In this document: positions 18,557 to 28,021 of the stretch, one piece after another | Position numbering within the stretch: the first letter of the stretch is position 1 | Layout of the letters: every line of letters starts with the position of its first letter | Source of the DNA: Streptomyces sp. NA04227 | Lineage (GTDB): Bacteria; Actinomycetota; Actinomycetes; Streptomycetales; Streptomycetaceae | Assembly (NCBI RefSeq): GCF_013364195.1 | Contig: NZ_CP054918.1 | Coordinates: 4,205,001-4,269,000 of the forward strand | Length of the DNA: 64,000 nucleotides | Direction: 5' to 3' | Translations under genes and position numbers: made by a program | Notes under the pieces: generated by a model | Told to the model about the DNA's origin: nothing | Seen by the model: the letters and a program-made list of their open reading frames with translations, nothing else | Database searches by the model: none

Positions 18557-19263
18557 CTTCACGTATTGGAGTCGTCACCTTCCCCGGCAGTCTCGACGAT
18601 CGCGACACCCAGCGCGCCATCCGTCTCGCGGGCGCCGAGCCCGTCGCCCTGTGGCACAAGGACAAAGACCTGAAGCAGGTCGACGCCGTGGTCCTGCCCG
18701 GTGGTTTCTCCTACGGCGACTACCTGCGCGCCGGCGCCATCTCCCGTTTCTCCCCGGTGATGGAAACGATCATCACCGAGGCCCGCGCCGGACTTCCGGT
18801 GCTCGGCATCTGCAACGGATTCCAGGTCCTCACCGAGGCGCATCTGCTTCCCGGCGCGATGCTCGGAAACAATCACCTGCACTTCATCTGCCGCGACCAG
18901 AAGCTCCGCGTCGAGAACGCGGACACCGCCTGGACGGCCGATTACGAGGCGGGCCAGGAGATCCACATCCCGCTGAAGAACATGGACGGCCGCTACGTCG
19001 CCGACGAGCACACGCTGGACATGCTGGAGGCGGAGGGCCGGGTCGCCTTCCGGTACGTGGCCGGTTCGACGGGCAGCACGCCCGGCGTGGGCCACAACCC
19101 CAACGGCTCGCTGCGCGACATCGCGGGCATCACCAACGAGGCCGGAAACGTCGTCGGCCTCATGCCCCACCCCGAGCACGCCGTCGACCCGCTGGTGGGC
19201 AGCGGACGCACCGACGGCCTGCCGTTCTTCACCTCGATCCTCAAGAAGCTGGTCACCTCATGA
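18553..19263 (+). CDS. purQ: phosphoribosylformylglycinamidine synthase, glutaminase subunit PurQ
   Basis: Class I glutamine amidotransferase, 236 residues, giving ammonia to PurL. Nucleophile Cys87 in [10 protein letters not shown] and the His206/Glu208 pair in [12 protein letters not shown] are intact; [15 protein letters not shown] is the family signature. GTG start embedded in the purS end, with the ribosome binding site GAGGAGGAA. Its stop overlaps purL (ATGA), so the three subunits are translationally coupled. Confidence 0.97.
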   Translation: MTSRIGVVTFPGSLDDRDTQRAIRLAGAEPVALWHKDKDLKQVDAVVLPGGFSYGDYLRAGAISRFSPVMETIITEARAGLPVLGICNGFQVLTEAHLLPGAMLGNNHLHFICRDQKLRVENADTAWTADYEAGQEIHIPLKNMDGRYVADEHTLDMLEAEGRVAFRYVAGSTGSTPGVGHNPNGSLRDIAGITNEAGNVVGLMPHPEHAVDPLVGSGRTDGLPFFTSILKKLVTS

Positions 19264-21524
19264 GCCTCGACACGGTCGAGAACGCGACCCGTACCCCGGA
19301 CGTCGACCTGCCCTGGGCCGAACTCGGCCTGAAGAAGGACGAGTACGAGCGCATCCTGGAGATCCTCGGCCGCCGCCCGACCGGCGCCGAGCTCGCCATG
19401 TACTCCGTGATGTGGTCCGAGCACTGCTCGTACAAGTCCTCCAAGGTGCACCTGCGCCAGTTCGGCGAGAAGGCCCCGCGGTCCGAGGCGATGCTCGTCG
19501 GCATCGGCGAGAACGCCGGTGTGGTCGACGTCGGCCAGGGCTACGCGGTCACCTTCAAGGTCGAGAGCCACAACCACCCCTCGTACGTCGAGCCGTACCA
19601 GGGCGCCGCGACCGGCGTCGGCGGCATCGTGCGCGACATCATCGCGATGGGCGCGCGCCCGGTCGCCGTGGTCGACCCGCTGCGGATGGGCGCCGCCGAC
19701 CACCCCGACACCCACCGCGTGCTGCCCGGCGTGGTCGCCGGAATCGGCGGCTACGGCAACTGCCTGGGCCTGCCCAACATCGGCGGCGAGGTCGTCTTCG
19801 ACGCCTGCTACCAGGGCAACCCGCTGGTCAACGCGGGCGCCATCGGCGTCATGAAGCACGAGGACATCCACCTCGCCAAGGCGTCCGGCGCGGGCAACAA
19901 GGTCATCCTGTACGGGGCCCGCACCGGCGGCGACGGCATCGGCGGCGCCTCCATCCTGGCCTCCGAGACCTTCGACGACGCCAAGCCCTCCAAGCGCCCC
20001 GCGGTCCAGGTCGGCGACCCCTTCCAGGAGAAGCTGCTCATCGAGTGCACCCTGGAGGCCTTCGCCGAGAAGCTCGTCGTCGGCATCCAGGACCTCGGCG
20101 CGGCCGGTCTGTCCTGCGCCACCAGCGAGCTGGCCTCCAACGGCTCCGGCGGCATGACCGTCGTCCTGGACGACGTACCGCTGCGCGACTCCACGCTCTC
20201 GCCCGAGGAAATCCTCATGAGCGAGTCGCAGGAGCGCATGTGCGCGGTGGTCGAGCCGGAGAAGGTCGAGCGCTTCCTCGCCATCTGCGAGAAGTGGGAC
20301 GTCATCGCCACCGTCATCGGTGAGGTCACCGACGGCGACCGCCTGGAGATCTTCTGGCACGGCGAGAAGATCGTCGACGTCGACCCGCGCACCGTCGCCC
20401 ACGACGGCCCGGTCTACGAGCGCCCGTACGCGCGCCCCGACTGGCAGGACGCCCTCCAGGCCGACGACGCGAACAAGCTGCCCCGGCCGGGCACCGGCGC
20501 CGAGCTGAAGGACCAGGTCCTCAAGCTCGTCGGCTCCCCGAACCAGGCCTCCAAGGCATGGGTCACCAGCCAGTACGACCACTTCGTGCAGGGCAACACG
20601 GTGCTCGCCCAGCCCGAGGACTCCGGCATGATCCGGATCGACGAGGAGACCGGCCTCGGCGTCGCCCTCGCCACCGACGGCAACGGCCGCTACGCCAAGC
20701 TGGACCCGTACCACGGCGCCCAGTTGGCGCTCGCCGAGGCGTACCGCAACGTCGCCACCACCGGTGCGACCCCGCTCGCCGTCTCCGACTGCCTCAACTT
20801 CGGCTCCCCCGAGGACCCGGCGGTCATGTGGCAGTTCGCGGAGGCGGTACGCGGTCTGGCCGACGGCTGTCTCCAGCTCGGCACCCCGGTCACCGGCGGC
20901 AACGTCTCGCTGTACAACCAGACCGGCGAGGCGGCCATCCACCCGACCCCGGTCGTGGCCGTCCTCGGCGTCATCGACGACGTCGCCCGCCGCACCCCCG
21001 TCGGCTTCCGGGAAGAGGGCCAGCTCCTCTACCTGCTCGGCGACACCCGCGAGGAGTTCGGCGGCTCGGCCTGGTCCCAGGTGATCCACGACCACCTGGG
21101 CGGTCTGCCCCCGCAGGTCGACCTGGACCGCGAGAAGCTGCTCGGCGAGATCCTCGTCTCGGCCTCCCGCGACGGCATGATCGACTCCGCCCACGACCTC
21201 TCCGACGGCGGCCTGATCCAGGCCGTGGTCGAGTCGTCCCTGCTCGGTGAAAAGGGCGCCCGCCTGACCGTCCCCGACGGTCTGGACGCCTTCACCTTCC
21301 TCCTCTCGGAATCCGCGGGCCGCGCCCTGGTCGCCGTCCCGCGCTCGGAGGAGGTCCGCTTCAACGACATGTGCGGGGCCCGGGGGCTGCCGGTCACGCG
21401 TATCGGTGTCGTGGACGGCGTCGAGTCCGAGGGCGCGGTGCTGGATGTGCAGGGCCAGTTCAGCGTTGCGCTGAGCGAGCTGCGTACGGCGCACGAGTCG
21501 ACGATTCCGGGGCTCATGGCCTGA
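19260..21524 (+). CDS. purL: phosphoribosylformylglycinamidine synthase subunit PurL (small form)
   Basis: 754-residue synthetase subunit turning FGAR into FGAM with ATP and ammonia from PurQ. Motifs: [75 protein letters not shown]-like block and [16 protein letters not shown] block in the second half. This is the short bacterial type that needs PurS and PurQ. Start ATG 19260 overlaps the purQ stop. Terminator-like hairpin 28 bp after the stop. Confidence 0.97.
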   Translation: MSLDTVENATRTPDVDLPWAELGLKKDEYERILEILGRRPTGAELAMYSVMWSEHCSYKSSKVHLRQFGEKAPRSEAMLVGIGENAGVVDVGQGYAVTFKVESHNHPSYVEPYQGAATGVGGIVRDIIAMGARPVAVVDPLRMGAADHPDTHRVLPGVVAGIGGYGNCLGLPNIGGEVVFDACYQGNPLVNAGAIGVMKHEDIHLAKASGAGNKVILYGARTGGDGIGGASILASETFDDAKPSKRPAVQVGDPFQEKLLIECTLEAFAEKLVVGIQDLGAAGLSCATSELASNGSGGMTVVLDDVPLRDSTLSPEEILMSESQERMCAVVEPEKVERFLAICEKWDVIATVIGEVTDGDRLEIFWHGEKIVDVDPRTVAHDGPVYERPYARPDWQDALQADDANKLPRPGTGAELKDQVLKLVGSPNQASKAWVTSQYDHFVQGNTVLAQPEDSGMIRIDEETGLGVALATDGNGRYAKLDPYHGAQLALAEAYRNVATTGATPLAVSDCLNFGSPEDPAVMWQFAEAVRGLADGCLQLGTPVTGGNVSLYNQTGEAAIHPTPVVAVLGVIDDVARRTPVGFREEGQLLYLLGDTREEFGGSAWSQVIHDHLGGLPPQVDLDREKLLGEILVSASRDGMIDSAHDLSDGGLIQAVVESSLLGEKGARLTVPDGLDAFTFLLSESAGRALVAVPRSEEVRFNDMCGARGLPVTRIGVVDGVESEGAVLDVQGQFSVALSELRTAHESTIPGLMA

Positions 21525-21551
21525 GTTCGGCCTCGTTCGGAGTAACTGCCG

Positions 21552-21590
21552 CCGCCCTGCCCGGAGTTCCGGGTGGGGCGGTGGTGTGTT
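21552..21590 (+). terminator. terminator after purSQL
   Basis: CCGCCC..CCCGG (21552-21564) pairs with CCGGG..GGGCGG (21569-21581), with a 2-nt internal mismatch and a 4-nt loop, followed by TGGTGTGTTT. Confidence 0.65.
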
Positions 21591-21670
21591 TGAGGTGGGG
21601 ATGCCGGGGCCAGTGATGAGATGTCGGGTGCGTCGAAGTAAGAATCGATCTACGTAAGAACTCATCTACC

Positions 21671-21715
21671 TTTGATGGCGTCGAGCCTCCGCTGATGGGC
21701 ATCGAGCCTCCGCGG
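21671..21715. repeat. 20-bp direct repeat between purL and vapC
   Basis: GATGGCGTCGAGCCTCCGC and GATGGGCATCGAGCCTCCGC lie head to tail. Just before them is an AT-rich patch with GTAAGAA twice (about 21637-21660). This could be debris at the edge of an acquired toxin-antitoxin module; no element ends are recognisable. Confidence 0.6.
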
Positions 21716-21780
21716 GCTATGTGGCGCGGCCCTGTCATGGCATCGCCGACCGAGCCGAGGACGACGCGACGACGTCCCGG

Positions 21781-22188
21781 CTATTCCTGCAGTCCGAGGT
21801 CGGCAGTCTGCACGCCGGGTAGTTCACCGAAGTTCGCCCGGTCGTCGAGGGTGACCACGGCTCTCGCTGTGGCGGCGGCAGTGGCCGCGATGATCAGGTC
21901 ATGCGCGCCCCTCGGGCGACCCAGCCGACGAACCTCAGCCAGCAACTGGGCGTGAGTACGGGCGACTTCGAGCGTGTAGTCCTCAATGGGGACGACAGCG
22001 AGAATGGCGGTGACGAAGTCCTGGCGCTTCTGCCGCCGTTCTGGTGCGGCAAGTTCAACACCGAGAAGCAGCTCGGCCGCGGTGACCGCGGCAATGGTGA
22101 CGTCGTCGCTGTCGGCGAAGACGATCCGCTTGCCGGATCGCTCCAGGCCGATAAGGACGCCCGTGTCGAGAATCAGTCGTCGGGCCAC
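21781..22188 (-). CDS. vapC: VapC-type PIN-domain toxin
   Basis: 135-residue PIN ribonuclease, probable toxin cleaving tRNA or rRNA. Acidic metal-site residues are all present: Asp in LILDTGVLIGLE, Glu in AVTAAELLLGVE, Asp in GAHDLIIAAT and Asp in VTLDDRANF. GTG 22188 overlaps the antitoxin gene by 16 bp, as usual in these operons. The host RNA target cannot be told from sequence. Confidence 0.9.
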   Translation of the reverse strand: MARRLILDTGVLIGLERSGKRIVFADSDDVTIAAVTAAELLLGVELAAPERRQKRQDFVTAILAVVPIEDYTLEVARTHAQLLAEVRRLGRPRGAHDLIIAATAAATARAVVTLDDRANFGELPGVQTADLGLQE

Positions 22189-22427
22189 GACGCGCTCGGC
22201 TCGTCGGTGACCAGCGTGCGCGCCGCACGAACGTCGTCGGCGAAGTCAGGGTCGGGGGCATGGGCGGCCAGTATGTCGTTCAAGGCGGCGCCGTTCCCCG
22301 TTGGCGCAGGGCCGATGATGGCCAGACGCCGACCCGCACGAGTGATCACGACCGACTCACCATGCTCCGCCGCGTCGAGCAGAGCGGCGAAATTCCGCGA
22401 TGCCTCTGTGGCGGTCATCAGTCTCAT
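22173..22427 (-). CDS. Phd/YefM-type antitoxin of the VapC toxin
   Basis: 84 residues. The N-terminal Phd/YefM DNA-binding fold is clear: MTATEASRNFAALLDAAEHGESVVITRAGRRLAIIGP. The C-terminal acidic part (DFADDVRAARTLVTDEPSASWPDD) would wrap the toxin. ATG 22427 is the first start; ATG 22418 is possible. A perfect dyad immediately upstream is its likely autoregulatory operator, and a -10-like box within it suggests a very short or absent leader. Pairing a Phd antitoxin with a PIN toxin is common in actinomycetes. Confidence 0.9.
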   Translation of the reverse strand: MRLMTATEASRNFAALLDAAEHGESVVITRAGRRLAIIGPAPTGNGAALNDILAAHAPDPDFADDVRAARTLVTDEPSASWPDD

Positions 22428-22429
22428 GA

Positions 22430-22446
22430 AATCAGAGTATCTGATT
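22430..22446. promoter_or_regulatory. toxin-antitoxin operator/promoter
   Basis: Perfect dyad AATCAGA-GTA-TCTGATT ending 3 bp before the antitoxin ATG. On the minus strand it contains GATACT/TACTCT, a -10-like box 6-8 nt from the start, so repressor binding would block the promoter directly. Confidence 0.7.
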
Positions 22447-22607
22447 CCTGCGATGCGTGACTAGGTGCCACCCATCGTGATCATCGATCCGGAACCCCGT
22501 ACGCCATCCCAGGTTCGGGCGTCACGTTCTCTCCAGCCGTAGCGCTCGTGCACCACCGAGCGGTGTGGCTACCGGAACCCGCCGGGTCGCTGGATCCGCC
22601 CGTCGCC

Positions 22608-23003
22608 TCAGCTCCAGAAATCGTCCGACTTCTCGATGTCCGCGCTGCACTCGTCGATGTCGCTGATCATGCCGTCGACCAGGGTGAAGAACAGGCCTTC
22701 CTGGAGGTCGATCTTCTTGCCCGCGCGTTCGGCGTGCATGCGGTGCATGGAGATCACGTGGCCGCGGCCGTCGGCGCAGACGGCTTCGAGGTCGGCGCGC
22801 ATCTTGCCGGCCGTCTCGTCGCCCATCCGCCGGTACAGGCCGATGCAGGCGTCGCGGCCCTTGTGGTGGCCCGAGAGCTCGCCGTGGCCGGGGACGTGGT
22901 GGACGACGTCGGCGGTCATCAGGCCCGCGAGAGCGTCCATGTCGCCCTTGTTGAAGGCGTCGTAGCCCTTGCGGATGACTGTGCTGTCCGGGTGCTCACC
23001 CAT
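22608..23003 (-). CDS. SnoaL-like/NTF2-fold protein
   Basis: 131-residue single-domain protein of the SnoaL-like polyketide cyclase/ketosteroid isomerase fold: VIRKGYDAFNKGDMDALAGLMTADVVHHVPGHGELSGHHKGRDACIGLYRRM and the end GLFFTLVDGMISDIDECSADIEKSDDFW. Ribosome binding site GGAAGGGG before ATG 23003. Proteins of this type are mostly uncharacterised; catalysis or ligand binding is possible. Monocistronic, divergent from the gene at 23222. Confidence 0.83.
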   Translation of the reverse strand: MGEHPDSTVIRKGYDAFNKGDMDALAGLMTADVVHHVPGHGELSGHHKGRDACIGLYRRMGDETAGKMRADLEAVCADGRGHVISMHRMHAERAGKKIDLQEGLFFTLVDGMISDIDECSADIEKSDDFWS

Positions 23004-23208
23004 GGTGACGCACCCCTTCCCTGTGTGAGTGTTCCGTCCTGCTTCTTCCCTTTGTTCCCCTCACTCATGGTCTCCCTTCGAGGGACTCAGGTCCATGCGG
23101 GAGGAGAAGGGAGGGGCGGGAGGAGAGGGGCGGAAGGCGGGACGAGCCGCGGGGCGAGGGGAGGGTGGGTCGGCCGGAATTGGCGGCACGGGTGTGAACT
23201 GCCGCGAA

Positions 23209-23222
23209 TAGACTGGCCGGCA
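23209..23222 (+). promoter_or_regulatory. -10-like box TAGACT, leaderless start
   Basis: TAGACT at 23209-23214 lies 7 nt before ATG 23222, with no ribosome binding site. Same geometry as purD and purF. Confidence 0.5.
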
Positions 23223-24013
23223 TGCCGCCCAGGAAGCGCACCCGCAGCTACGACTCCGCGAAGATCAGGGCCGCTGTGCTCGCCCAGTACGCGCAGGTGC
23301 GCGAGGCCGTGGCGGGGCTCGACGCGGAGCGGCTCGCGGCGGACAGTGCGCTCGGCGGCTGGGCCGTGCGGGATCTTGTCGCGCACATCGCCATAGGGGT
23401 GCAGTCCGTCAGTCGCGGTGTGCAACGACCCGCGCCCGCGAAGGCCGAACACACCGCGCTCGACTTCCCGTTCCTCACCGCCCCCTTCGCCGAGGTGGTC
23501 GCCGAGGGCAGCAGGGCGCTGGCCTTGGCCGAGGCCGACCTGGTCACCTTCGGAAAGGCGGTCGCCGACCGGGTCGCCAAGGATCTCGCCAAGGCGCCGG
23601 ACGAGCGGGTGATCGACGCCCGGTTCGGCTCGATCACGCTGGGGGACTTCCTGGTCACCCGTACGCTCGAACTCGCCGTGCACACGGACGACTTGAACCG
23701 TTCGACGGGCCTCGCCATCCCCATCGAGCGCGAGGTGCTCGCCGCGTCCACGCGGCTGCTCGCCGACGCCCTCGCCGTGAAGGCGCCCGGTGGAGCGGTG
23801 GAGGTGCGCGTCCCGCCGTTCGCCGTGGTCCAGTGCGTCGAGGGGCCGCGTCACACGCGCGGTACGCCGCCGAACGTCGTCGAGATGAGCCCGCTCACCT
23901 TCATACGGCTGGCCACCGGCCGTACGGACTGGGCCACGGCACTGGACGCCGCCCAGGTCAGCGCGAGCGGAGAACGCGCCGATCTGTCCGAGCTGCTGCC
24001 GCTGATGGGCTGA
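23222..24013 (+). CDS. maleylpyruvate-isomerase-like (mycothiol-dependent, DinB fold) / sterol carrier family protein
   Basis: 263 residues. The N-terminal half matches the mycothiol-dependent maleylpyruvate isomerase fold: ALGGWAVRDLVAHIAIGVQSV and LEAVHTDDL-like LELAVHTDDLNRSTG, which hold histidines of the metal site. The C-terminal 90 residues (PGGAVEVRVPPFAVVQCVEG...NVVEMSPLTFIRLATGRTDW) resemble the SCP-like domain often fused in actinobacteria. A reaction using mycothiol is likely, but the substrate is unknown. 64 bp upstream of the P450 gene on the same strand, perhaps cotranscribed. Confidence 0.82.
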   Translation: MPPRKRTRSYDSAKIRAAVLAQYAQVREAVAGLDAERLAADSALGGWAVRDLVAHIAIGVQSVSRGVQRPAPAKAEHTALDFPFLTAPFAEVVAEGSRALALAEADLVTFGKAVADRVAKDLAKAPDERVIDARFGSITLGDFLVTRTLELAVHTDDLNRSTGLAIPIEREVLAASTRLLADALAVKAPGGAVEVRVPPFAVVQCVEGPRHTRGTPPNVVEMSPLTFIRLATGRTDWATALDAAQVSASGERADLSELLPLMG

Positions 24014-24077
24014 TCCGTCCGCCCGGCGCAGCCCACCCCTCGCTACGCCAACTCCCCTCCCCACCCGAGGACTTCGC

Positions 24078-25292
24078 GTGACCACCCAGCAGGACTCGCT
24101 CCGGGCCGTTCCCGGTTGCCCCTTCGACCACGACTTTCTGGCGGACCCCTTCGCGGGATACGGACGGCTGCGTGCGGACGGGCCCGTGCACCGGATCGCG
24201 CTGCCGGACGGTTCGCCCGCCTGGCTCGTACTGCGCGAGGCGGATGTACGGGCCGGGCTCGCCGACCCCCGGCTGTCCTTGGACAAGGCCCATTCCGGGG
24301 GCGGTTACAAGGGGTTCAGCCTGCCTCCGGCGCTGGACGCCAATCTGCTCAACATGGACGGCGCGGACCATCTGCGGCTGCGGCGGCTGGTCGCACAGGG
24401 CTTCACGCCACGGCATGTCGAGAAGCTGCGCGGGCCGGTACAGGCCGAGGCCGATCGGCTGGCGGACGCGCTCGCCGCGCGTATCGCGGCCGAGGGCAGT
24501 GCCGATGTGGTCGCCGGGTTCTCGCAACCGCTGCCGCTCGCGGTGATCGGGGACCTGTTCGCCGTACCGGACGCCGACCGGCCCGCCTTCTCCGGCTGGG
24601 TGGCCACCATGCTCCTGCCGGAGGACCCGCGTCAGATCCCCGAGGCGGTGCGGCAGATCCACGGCTACTTTGTGGACCTCGTCGCCGAGCGCCGCCGCAC
24701 CCCCGGCGACGACCTGCTCTCCGAGCTGATCGCGGCCCGCGACGAGGGCGACCGCCTCAGCGAGAACGAACTCGTCTCCCTCGCCTTCCTGATCCTGCTC
24801 GCCGGGAGCGAGAACGCCCAGCACCTGATCAGCGGCGGCCTGCTGACCCTGCTCCGCCACCCCGCCCAACTGGCGGAACTGCGAGCGGACTTCAGCCTGA
24901 TGCCCGAGACCGTCGAGGAACTCCTGCGGCACGTCAACGCCAACCAGACGGCCATCCGCCGCTTCGCCACGGAGCCGATCGAACTCGGCGGTACGACGAT
25001 CCCGCGCGGCGACACCGTCATGCTCAGCCTCGCCTCCGCCCACCGCGACCCGGCCCGCTACACCGCCCCGGACACCTTCGACATCCACCGGGCGGACAAG
25101 GGCCACCTCGCCCTCGGCCAGGGCCTGCACTACTGCCTCGGCGCCCCGCTGGCCCGGATGGAGATCGACGTCGCACTGAGCACGCTGCTGCGGCGCTTCC
25201 CGAACCTGGCCCTTGCGGTGCCGGCCGAGGAGCTCGCGTGGCGTACGACGTTCCGGACACACGCGCTGGGGGCGCTGAAGGTGCGGGGCTGA
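24078..25292 (+). CDS. cytochrome P450 (CYP107-like) with altered I-helix and heme motifs
   Basis: 404-residue soluble bacterial P450 monooxygenase. The heme-binding loop is LGQGLHYCLGAPLAR with the axial Cys353; ExxR is EELLRH. Two deviations: the first residue of the heme loop is Leu where Phe is usual, and the I-helix reads AGSEN (residues 242-246), with Asn replacing the oxygen-activating Thr. GTG 24078 has GAGG 7 nt upstream. The substrate is unknown; the changed I-helix suggests unusual proton delivery or a substrate-assisted mechanism. Follows the isomerase-like gene. Confidence 0.92.
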   Translation: MTTQQDSLRAVPGCPFDHDFLADPFAGYGRLRADGPVHRIALPDGSPAWLVLREADVRAGLADPRLSLDKAHSGGGYKGFSLPPALDANLLNMDGADHLRLRRLVAQGFTPRHVEKLRGPVQAEADRLADALAARIAAEGSADVVAGFSQPLPLAVIGDLFAVPDADRPAFSGWVATMLLPEDPRQIPEAVRQIHGYFVDLVAERRRTPGDDLLSELIAARDEGDRLSENELVSLAFLILLAGSENAQHLISGGLLTLLRHPAQLAELRADFSLMPETVEELLRHVNANQTAIRRFATEPIELGGTTIPRGDTVMLSLASAHRDPARYTAPDTFDIHRADKGHLALGQGLHYCLGAPLARMEIDVALSTLLRRFPNLALAVPAEELAWRTTFRTHALGALKVRG

Positions 25293-25442
25293 GGACTTCA
25301 ACGGCGGTTGTGCACAGGAGAGTTCGGCCCGTACGGCCTCACCAAGTGGCCGGTCGAAGGCGCCCTGACGTGCGTACCGACGGCGCGGAGCGCAACCTGG
25401 TAGAGACGCCCGCGTTCGGCGGTCGCCCATGAGGGAGGCACG

Positions 25443-25844
25443 ATGAGCGCACGCAGTGGAAAGCCGCGCAATATCTTCCTCGTATGGCTGATCTGGCCAC
25501 TGATCACGCTCGGTATCTACTTCTTCGTCTGGTACTTCAAGATCAACCGCGAGGCCCGTGACTTCGACGAACGCATCGAGGTCAGCCCCGTACACGCGAT
25601 GTTGGCCCAGCTCATCGGCTGGATCATCATCGTGCCCCCGTTCGTTTCGACCTACCGCACCGGCCAACGGATCGCGGCGATGCAGAGGGCCGCCGGACTG
25701 CCCGGCAGTTGCAACGCGTGGATCGGATTCATCCTGATGTTCGTCGCCGGTCTGCACTCGCTGTACTACCAGCACGAGATCAACCAGGTCTGGGCCCACT
25801 ACGGCAACCCACCCGAGGGAACAGCCGTACCGCTCACGAGCTGA
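25443..25844 (+). CDS. DUF4234-like small membrane protein
   Basis: 133 residues with three membrane segments: NIFLVWLIWPLITLGIYFFVWYFKI, MLAQLIGWIIIVPPFVSTY and AWIGFILMFVAGLHSLYYQ, with the DUF4234 pattern of a charged FKINREARDFDERIEVSP loop after helix 1. Good ribosome binding site (GGGAGG). No known function. Confidence 0.82.
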   Translation: MSARSGKPRNIFLVWLIWPLITLGIYFFVWYFKINREARDFDERIEVSPVHAMLAQLIGWIIIVPPFVSTYRTGQRIAAMQRAAGLPGSCNAWIGFILMFVAGLHSLYYQHEINQVWAHYGNPPEGTAVPLTS

Positions 25845-26427
25845 CGATCACGCGGGAACTCCGGCCGCCGTCCAGTCCGGGGTGAACACGGGCTCGTGGC
25901 TGACCTGGACGCCGGATGTTCGGCCCCGCGGAGCGCCGTCTCGTCTCGGCGCGGAAGGGGCGTTCGGCCGGGGCCGGTGCCGCCGGGACGGACTCCCCAG
26001 GGGTGGCGGCGGTGTGGGCGTGCTGCCTGCCCGAGCCGTGACGTCCGACGGGCGGACGTCGAGAACCGCTCGGCAACGGGAGAACTCTCAGCCGGACCGG
26101 GAGAGCTCCCAGCCGGCCGTCACACAGAGCGACCAAGCGCGGGCTGAGCGCTGATTTTCAGCCAGCGCACCAGCAGATGGCGCTCGCGACACGGACCAGG
26201 TCGACGTGGCGGCGCTCCGCGAGGACGGCGTACGGGCCGTCGGGCAGCTGCATGGCCGAGAGCGTGACCGATGACACTCGTGGCCGTCAACGATGATCCG
26301 GATACCGGACATCGGCGTCTCAATCAGGCTCTGTCCTGGGGTTTCTTGCCGGAGGAGGGGAGTGGCGGCCGGGGCGGGGAGCAGGGGGCGGGTACCGGCC
26401 CCATTCGGACCAGTGGTCGATCTCGCC
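25845..26427. other. gene-free region before purF, possible gene remnant
   Basis: About 580 bp with no supported gene. On the minus strand, short fragments in two frames read like pieces of one lost small gene (SGIRIIVDGHEC near 26275-26310, then LPDGPYAVLAERRHVDLVRVASAI near 26180-26255), requiring a frameshift between them. No full product can be named. Confidence 0.35.
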
Positions 26428-26441
26428 TACACTCGGTGGCG
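26428..26441 (+). promoter_or_regulatory. -10-like box TACACT, leaderless purF
   Basis: TACACT at 26428-26433 lies exactly 7 nt before the purF GTG; no ribosome binding site in between. Confidence 0.52.
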
Positions 26442-27970
26442 TGCCACGTGGTGACGGTCGACTCAATCACGACTTGCTCCCCGGCGAGAAAGGCCCCCAG
26501 GACGCTTGTGGCGTCTTCGGTGTCTGGGCTCCGGGCGAAGAAGTCGCAAAGCTCACGTACTTCGGGCTCTACGCCCTCCAGCATCGAGGTCAGGAGTCCG
26601 CGGGAATCGCGGTGAGCAACGGCTCCCAGATTCTCGTCTTCAAGGACATGGGCCTGGTCTCGCAGGTCTTCGACGAAACCTCTCTCGGTTCCCTCCAGGG
26701 ACACATCGCCGTGGGCCACGCCCGCTACTCCACGACCGGTGCCTCGGTCTGGGAGAACGCGCAGCCCACCTTCCGTGCCACCGCGGAGGGCTCCATCGCC
26801 CTCGGGCACAACGGCAACCTGGTGAACACCGCCCACCTCGCCGAGCTCGTCGCCGAGCTTCCGCAGGGGCACGAGAGCCGCGGCGCCAAGGTGGCCGCGA
26901 CCAATGACACCGACCAGGTCACGGCCCTGCTGGCCGGTCAGCGGGACGAGAACGGCAAGCCGCTCGGTCTCGAAGAGGCCGCGCTGAAGGTGCTGCCCGA
27001 GGTGCTGGGCGCCTTCTCGTTCGTCTTCATGGACGAGCACACCCTCTACGCCGCCCGCGACCCGCAGGGCATCCGCCCGCTGGTCCTCGGCCGCCTGGAG
27101 CGCGGCTGGGTGATCGCCTCGGAGAGCGCCGCGCTCGACATCTGCGGTGCGACCTACGTACGCGAGATCGAGCCCGGCGAGTTCGTCGCCGTGGACGAGA
27201 ACGGCTTCCGCAGTACGCGCTTCGCCGAGGCTCGGCCCAAGGGCTGCGTATTCGAGTACGTCTACCTGGCCCGGCCGGACACCGACATCGCGGGGCGCAA
27301 CGTCTACCTCTCCCGCGTGGAGATGGGCCGCAAGCTCGCCAAGGAAGCGCCGGTCGAGGCGGACCTGGTGATAGCGACACCGGAGTCCGGCACCCCGGCC
27401 GCCATCGGTTACGCCGAGGCCTCGGGTATCCCCTTCGGCGCCGGGCTCGTCAAGAACGCGTACGTGGGGCGGACCTTCATCCAGCCCTCGCAGACCATCC
27501 GTCAGCTGGGTATCCGGCTCAAGCTGAACCCGCTGAAGGAAGTCATCGCGGGCAAGCGTCTGGTGGTCGTGGACGACTCGATCGTGCGCGGCAACACCCA
27601 GCGCGCCCTGGTGCGGATGCTCCGCGAGGCGGGTGCCGCCGAGGTGCACGTACGGATCTCCTCGCCGCCGGTGAAGTGGCCCTGCTTCTTCGGTATCGAC
27701 TTCGCGACCCGGGCCGAGCTGATCGCCAACGGCATGACCGTGGAGGAGATCGGCAAGTCGCTCGGCGCCGACTCGCTCTCGTACATCTCGCTCGACGGCA
27801 TGATCGAGGCGACCACCATCGCCAAGCCGAATCTGTGCCGGGCCTGCTTCGACGGCGAGTACCCGATGGAGCTGCCCGACCCCGAGCTGCTCGGCAAGCA
27901 GCTCCTGGAGACCGAGCTCGCCGCGGGTCCGGCCTCGACGGCCGCCTCCGAGGCCGTCCGGCGCCCGTAG
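26441..27970 (+). CDS. purF: amidophosphoribosyltransferase
   Basis: Commits PRPP and glutamine to purine synthesis. 509 residues with a 22-residue propeptide before the catalytic Cys23 (GPQDACGVFGVW), so self-processing is expected. Glutaminase block LYALQHRGQESAGIAV, HNGNLVN; PRPP loop VVVDDSIVRGNTQRALV. Four cysteines placed as in the Bacillus enzyme (GCVFEYVY, KWPCFFGIDF, NLCRACFDGEYP) point to a [4Fe-4S] cluster, a known oxygen-sensitivity feature. GTG start, apparently leaderless. purM follows 51 bp later, probably cotranscribed. Confidence 0.97.
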   Translation: MPRGDGRLNHDLLPGEKGPQDACGVFGVWAPGEEVAKLTYFGLYALQHRGQESAGIAVSNGSQILVFKDMGLVSQVFDETSLGSLQGHIAVGHARYSTTGASVWENAQPTFRATAEGSIALGHNGNLVNTAHLAELVAELPQGHESRGAKVAATNDTDQVTALLAGQRDENGKPLGLEEAALKVLPEVLGAFSFVFMDEHTLYAARDPQGIRPLVLGRLERGWVIASESAALDICGATYVREIEPGEFVAVDENGFRSTRFAEARPKGCVFEYVYLARPDTDIAGRNVYLSRVEMGRKLAKEAPVEADLVIATPESGTPAAIGYAEASGIPFGAGLVKNAYVGRTFIQPSQTIRQLGIRLKLNPLKEVIAGKRLVVVDDSIVRGNTQRALVRMLREAGAAEVHVRISSPPVKWPCFFGIDFATRAELIANGMTVEEIGKSLGADSLSYISLDGMIEATTIAKPNLCRACFDGEYPMELPDPELLGKQLLETELAAGPASTAASEAVRRP

Positions 27971-28021
27971 CTCCCGTACCTCCGCATTTCTGATCGCCTC
28001 CCGAAAGAGACGTGTCCCCAT

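Noticed and set aside
18993..21665. 890-codon minus-strand frame opposite purL
   Set aside because: Antisense shadow of a well-supported gene; composition follows reverse codons of purL.
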